Assembly (NCBI GenBank): GCA_964402055.1 | Contig: CAYOAV010000098.1 | Coordinates: 1-5,496 of the forward strand | Length of the DNA stretch: 5,496 bases | Direction: 5' to 3' | DNA from: UMGS363 sp964402055 | GTDB lineage: Bacteria; Bacillota; Clostridia; Oscillospirales; Ruminococcaceae | Part shown: positions 4,908-5,496 of the stretch, piece after piece | Position numbering within the stretch: the stretch's first letter is position 1 | Layout: the number at the start of each line of letters is the position of its first letter | Position numbers and translations under genes: made by a program | The notes under the pieces: generated by a model | The model's database searches: none | What the model was told of the DNA's origin: nothing | What the model saw: only the letters and a program-made list of their open reading frames with translations

Positions 4908-5496
4908 ATGGCAGTTAATAAAGACCCCATACTCAAAAAATGCAGATACTTAGGAATCAGCCCTATGGTTATGGGTATTTCTAAGACTTCAAATAGAAAC
5001 CCTGGTGCCAACAACAGAAAGAAGCTTTCTGAATACGGCACACAGCTCAAGGAAAAGCAGAAGCTCAAGTTCATCTACGGTGTTCTTGAAAAGCCTTTCT
5101 ATCACTATTATGAGCTTGCTAACAAGGTTACTGATAAGACAACTGGTGACGCTCTCATTACTATCCTCGAGTCAAGACTCGACAATGTTGTTTTCAGAAT
5201 GGGTCTTGCTCTTACAAGACGTGAAGCAAGACAGCTTGTTACTCACAGACATTTCACTGTAAATGGTCAGAGAGTTGATATTCCTTCTTACAGAGTTAAG
5301 GAAGGCGATGTTATTGCTCTTTATGAGGGCAGCCGTTCAAGCGCAAAGTTTAAGGAGATCTACGATCAGACTAACGGCAGAGTTGTTCCTACATGGCTCG
5401 AATCCAATAAGGACAATTACTCAGCTAAGGTTGTTCGTATGCCTGCAACTGAAGATCTTGACTATGAGGTTGAAACTCACCTTATCGTCGAGTTGT
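4908..5496 (+). CDS. rpsD: 30S ribosomal protein S4 (3' end cut by window)
   Basis: S4 is a primary 16S rRNA-binding protein that nucleates assembly of the small-subunit body and helps decoding accuracy; in several bacteria it also represses its own operon. The first 196 residues are present and the window ends at HLIVEL, so only about two to four residues and the stop are likely missing. The N-terminus MAVNKDPILKKCRYLGISPM is the clostridial form: it has a single cysteine (Cys12) and lacks the four-cysteine zinc knuckle found in some S4 proteins. KLSEYGTQLKEKQKLKFIYG (39-58) is characteristic. The S4 RNA-binding domain covers about 88-150, with SRLDNVVFRMGLALTRREAR (89-108) and HRHFTVNGQRVDIPSYRVKEGD (113-134). 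In Clostridia rpoA usually comes next. Confidence 0.97.
   Translation, partial: MAVNKDPILKKCRYLGISPMVMGISKTSNRNPGANNRKKLSEYGTQLKEKQKLKFIYGVLEKPFYHYYELANKVTDKTTGDALITILESRLDNVVFRMGLALTRREARQLVTHRHFTVNGQRVDIPSYRVKEGDVIALYEGSRSSAKFKEIYDQTNGRVVPTWLESNKDNYSAKVVRMPATEDLDYEVETHLIVEL

Noticed and set aside
1..5496. A new defence, mobile or biosynthetic system
   Set aside because: Every coding region belongs to the conserved spc/alpha operon order; there are no foreign genes, insertion sequences, CRISPR-like repeats or gaps large enough to hold one.

Overview
This window is a continuous stretch of the bacterial ribosomal-protein superoperon: the end of the spc operon running into the alpha operon. 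All genes are on the + strand. The order is rpmD (3' end only), rplO, secY, adk, map, a small KOW-domain gene, infA, rpmJ, rpsM, rpsK and rpsD (last few codons missing). The gene order points to a Firmicute: adk and map follow secY, a KOW/L14e-like gene sits between map and infA, and rpmJ lies between infA and rpsM. Moderate-to-low GC, strong Shine-Dalgarno (SD) sites of the AGGAGG type, and a clostridial-type S4 with no zinc cysteine cluster suggest class Clostridia. A Ruminococcus/Oscillospiraceae-like gut anaerobe is my best guess, but it rests on protein resemblance recalled from memory, not on a search.

Layout. Positions 1-600 hold the large-subunit proteins L30 (partial) and L15. Positions 602-1906 hold SecY, the core of the Sec translocon, starting one base after the L15 stop. 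Positions 1939-3341 hold two housekeeping enzymes, adenylate kinase and type I methionine aminopeptidase. Positions 3370-3996 hold three small genes: the KOW protein, initiation factor IF1 and L36. Positions 4056-5496 hold the small-subunit proteins S13, S11 and S4; the expected next gene, rpoA, lies outside the window. The longest non-coding gaps are 67 bases (before rpsD) and 59 bases (before rpsM). I see no convincing promoter, terminator, mobile element, CRISPR array or RNA gene.

How the genes fit together. The cluster co-expresses ribosome parts (L30, L15, L36, S13, S11, S4), an initiation factor (IF1), the membrane channel for nascent proteins (SecY), the enzyme that trims initiator methionine (MetAP) and the enzyme that balances adenine nucleotides (Adk). 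This couples production of ribosomes to the handling of their products.

I found no new biological system. The points worth a second look concern translation starts: infA begins with TTG, secY and the KOW gene with GTG, and several starts have an out-of-frame or immediately terminated ATG a few bases upstream. The leaders of rpsM and rpsD also share a series of matching sequence blocks, which could bear on S4 autoregulation.
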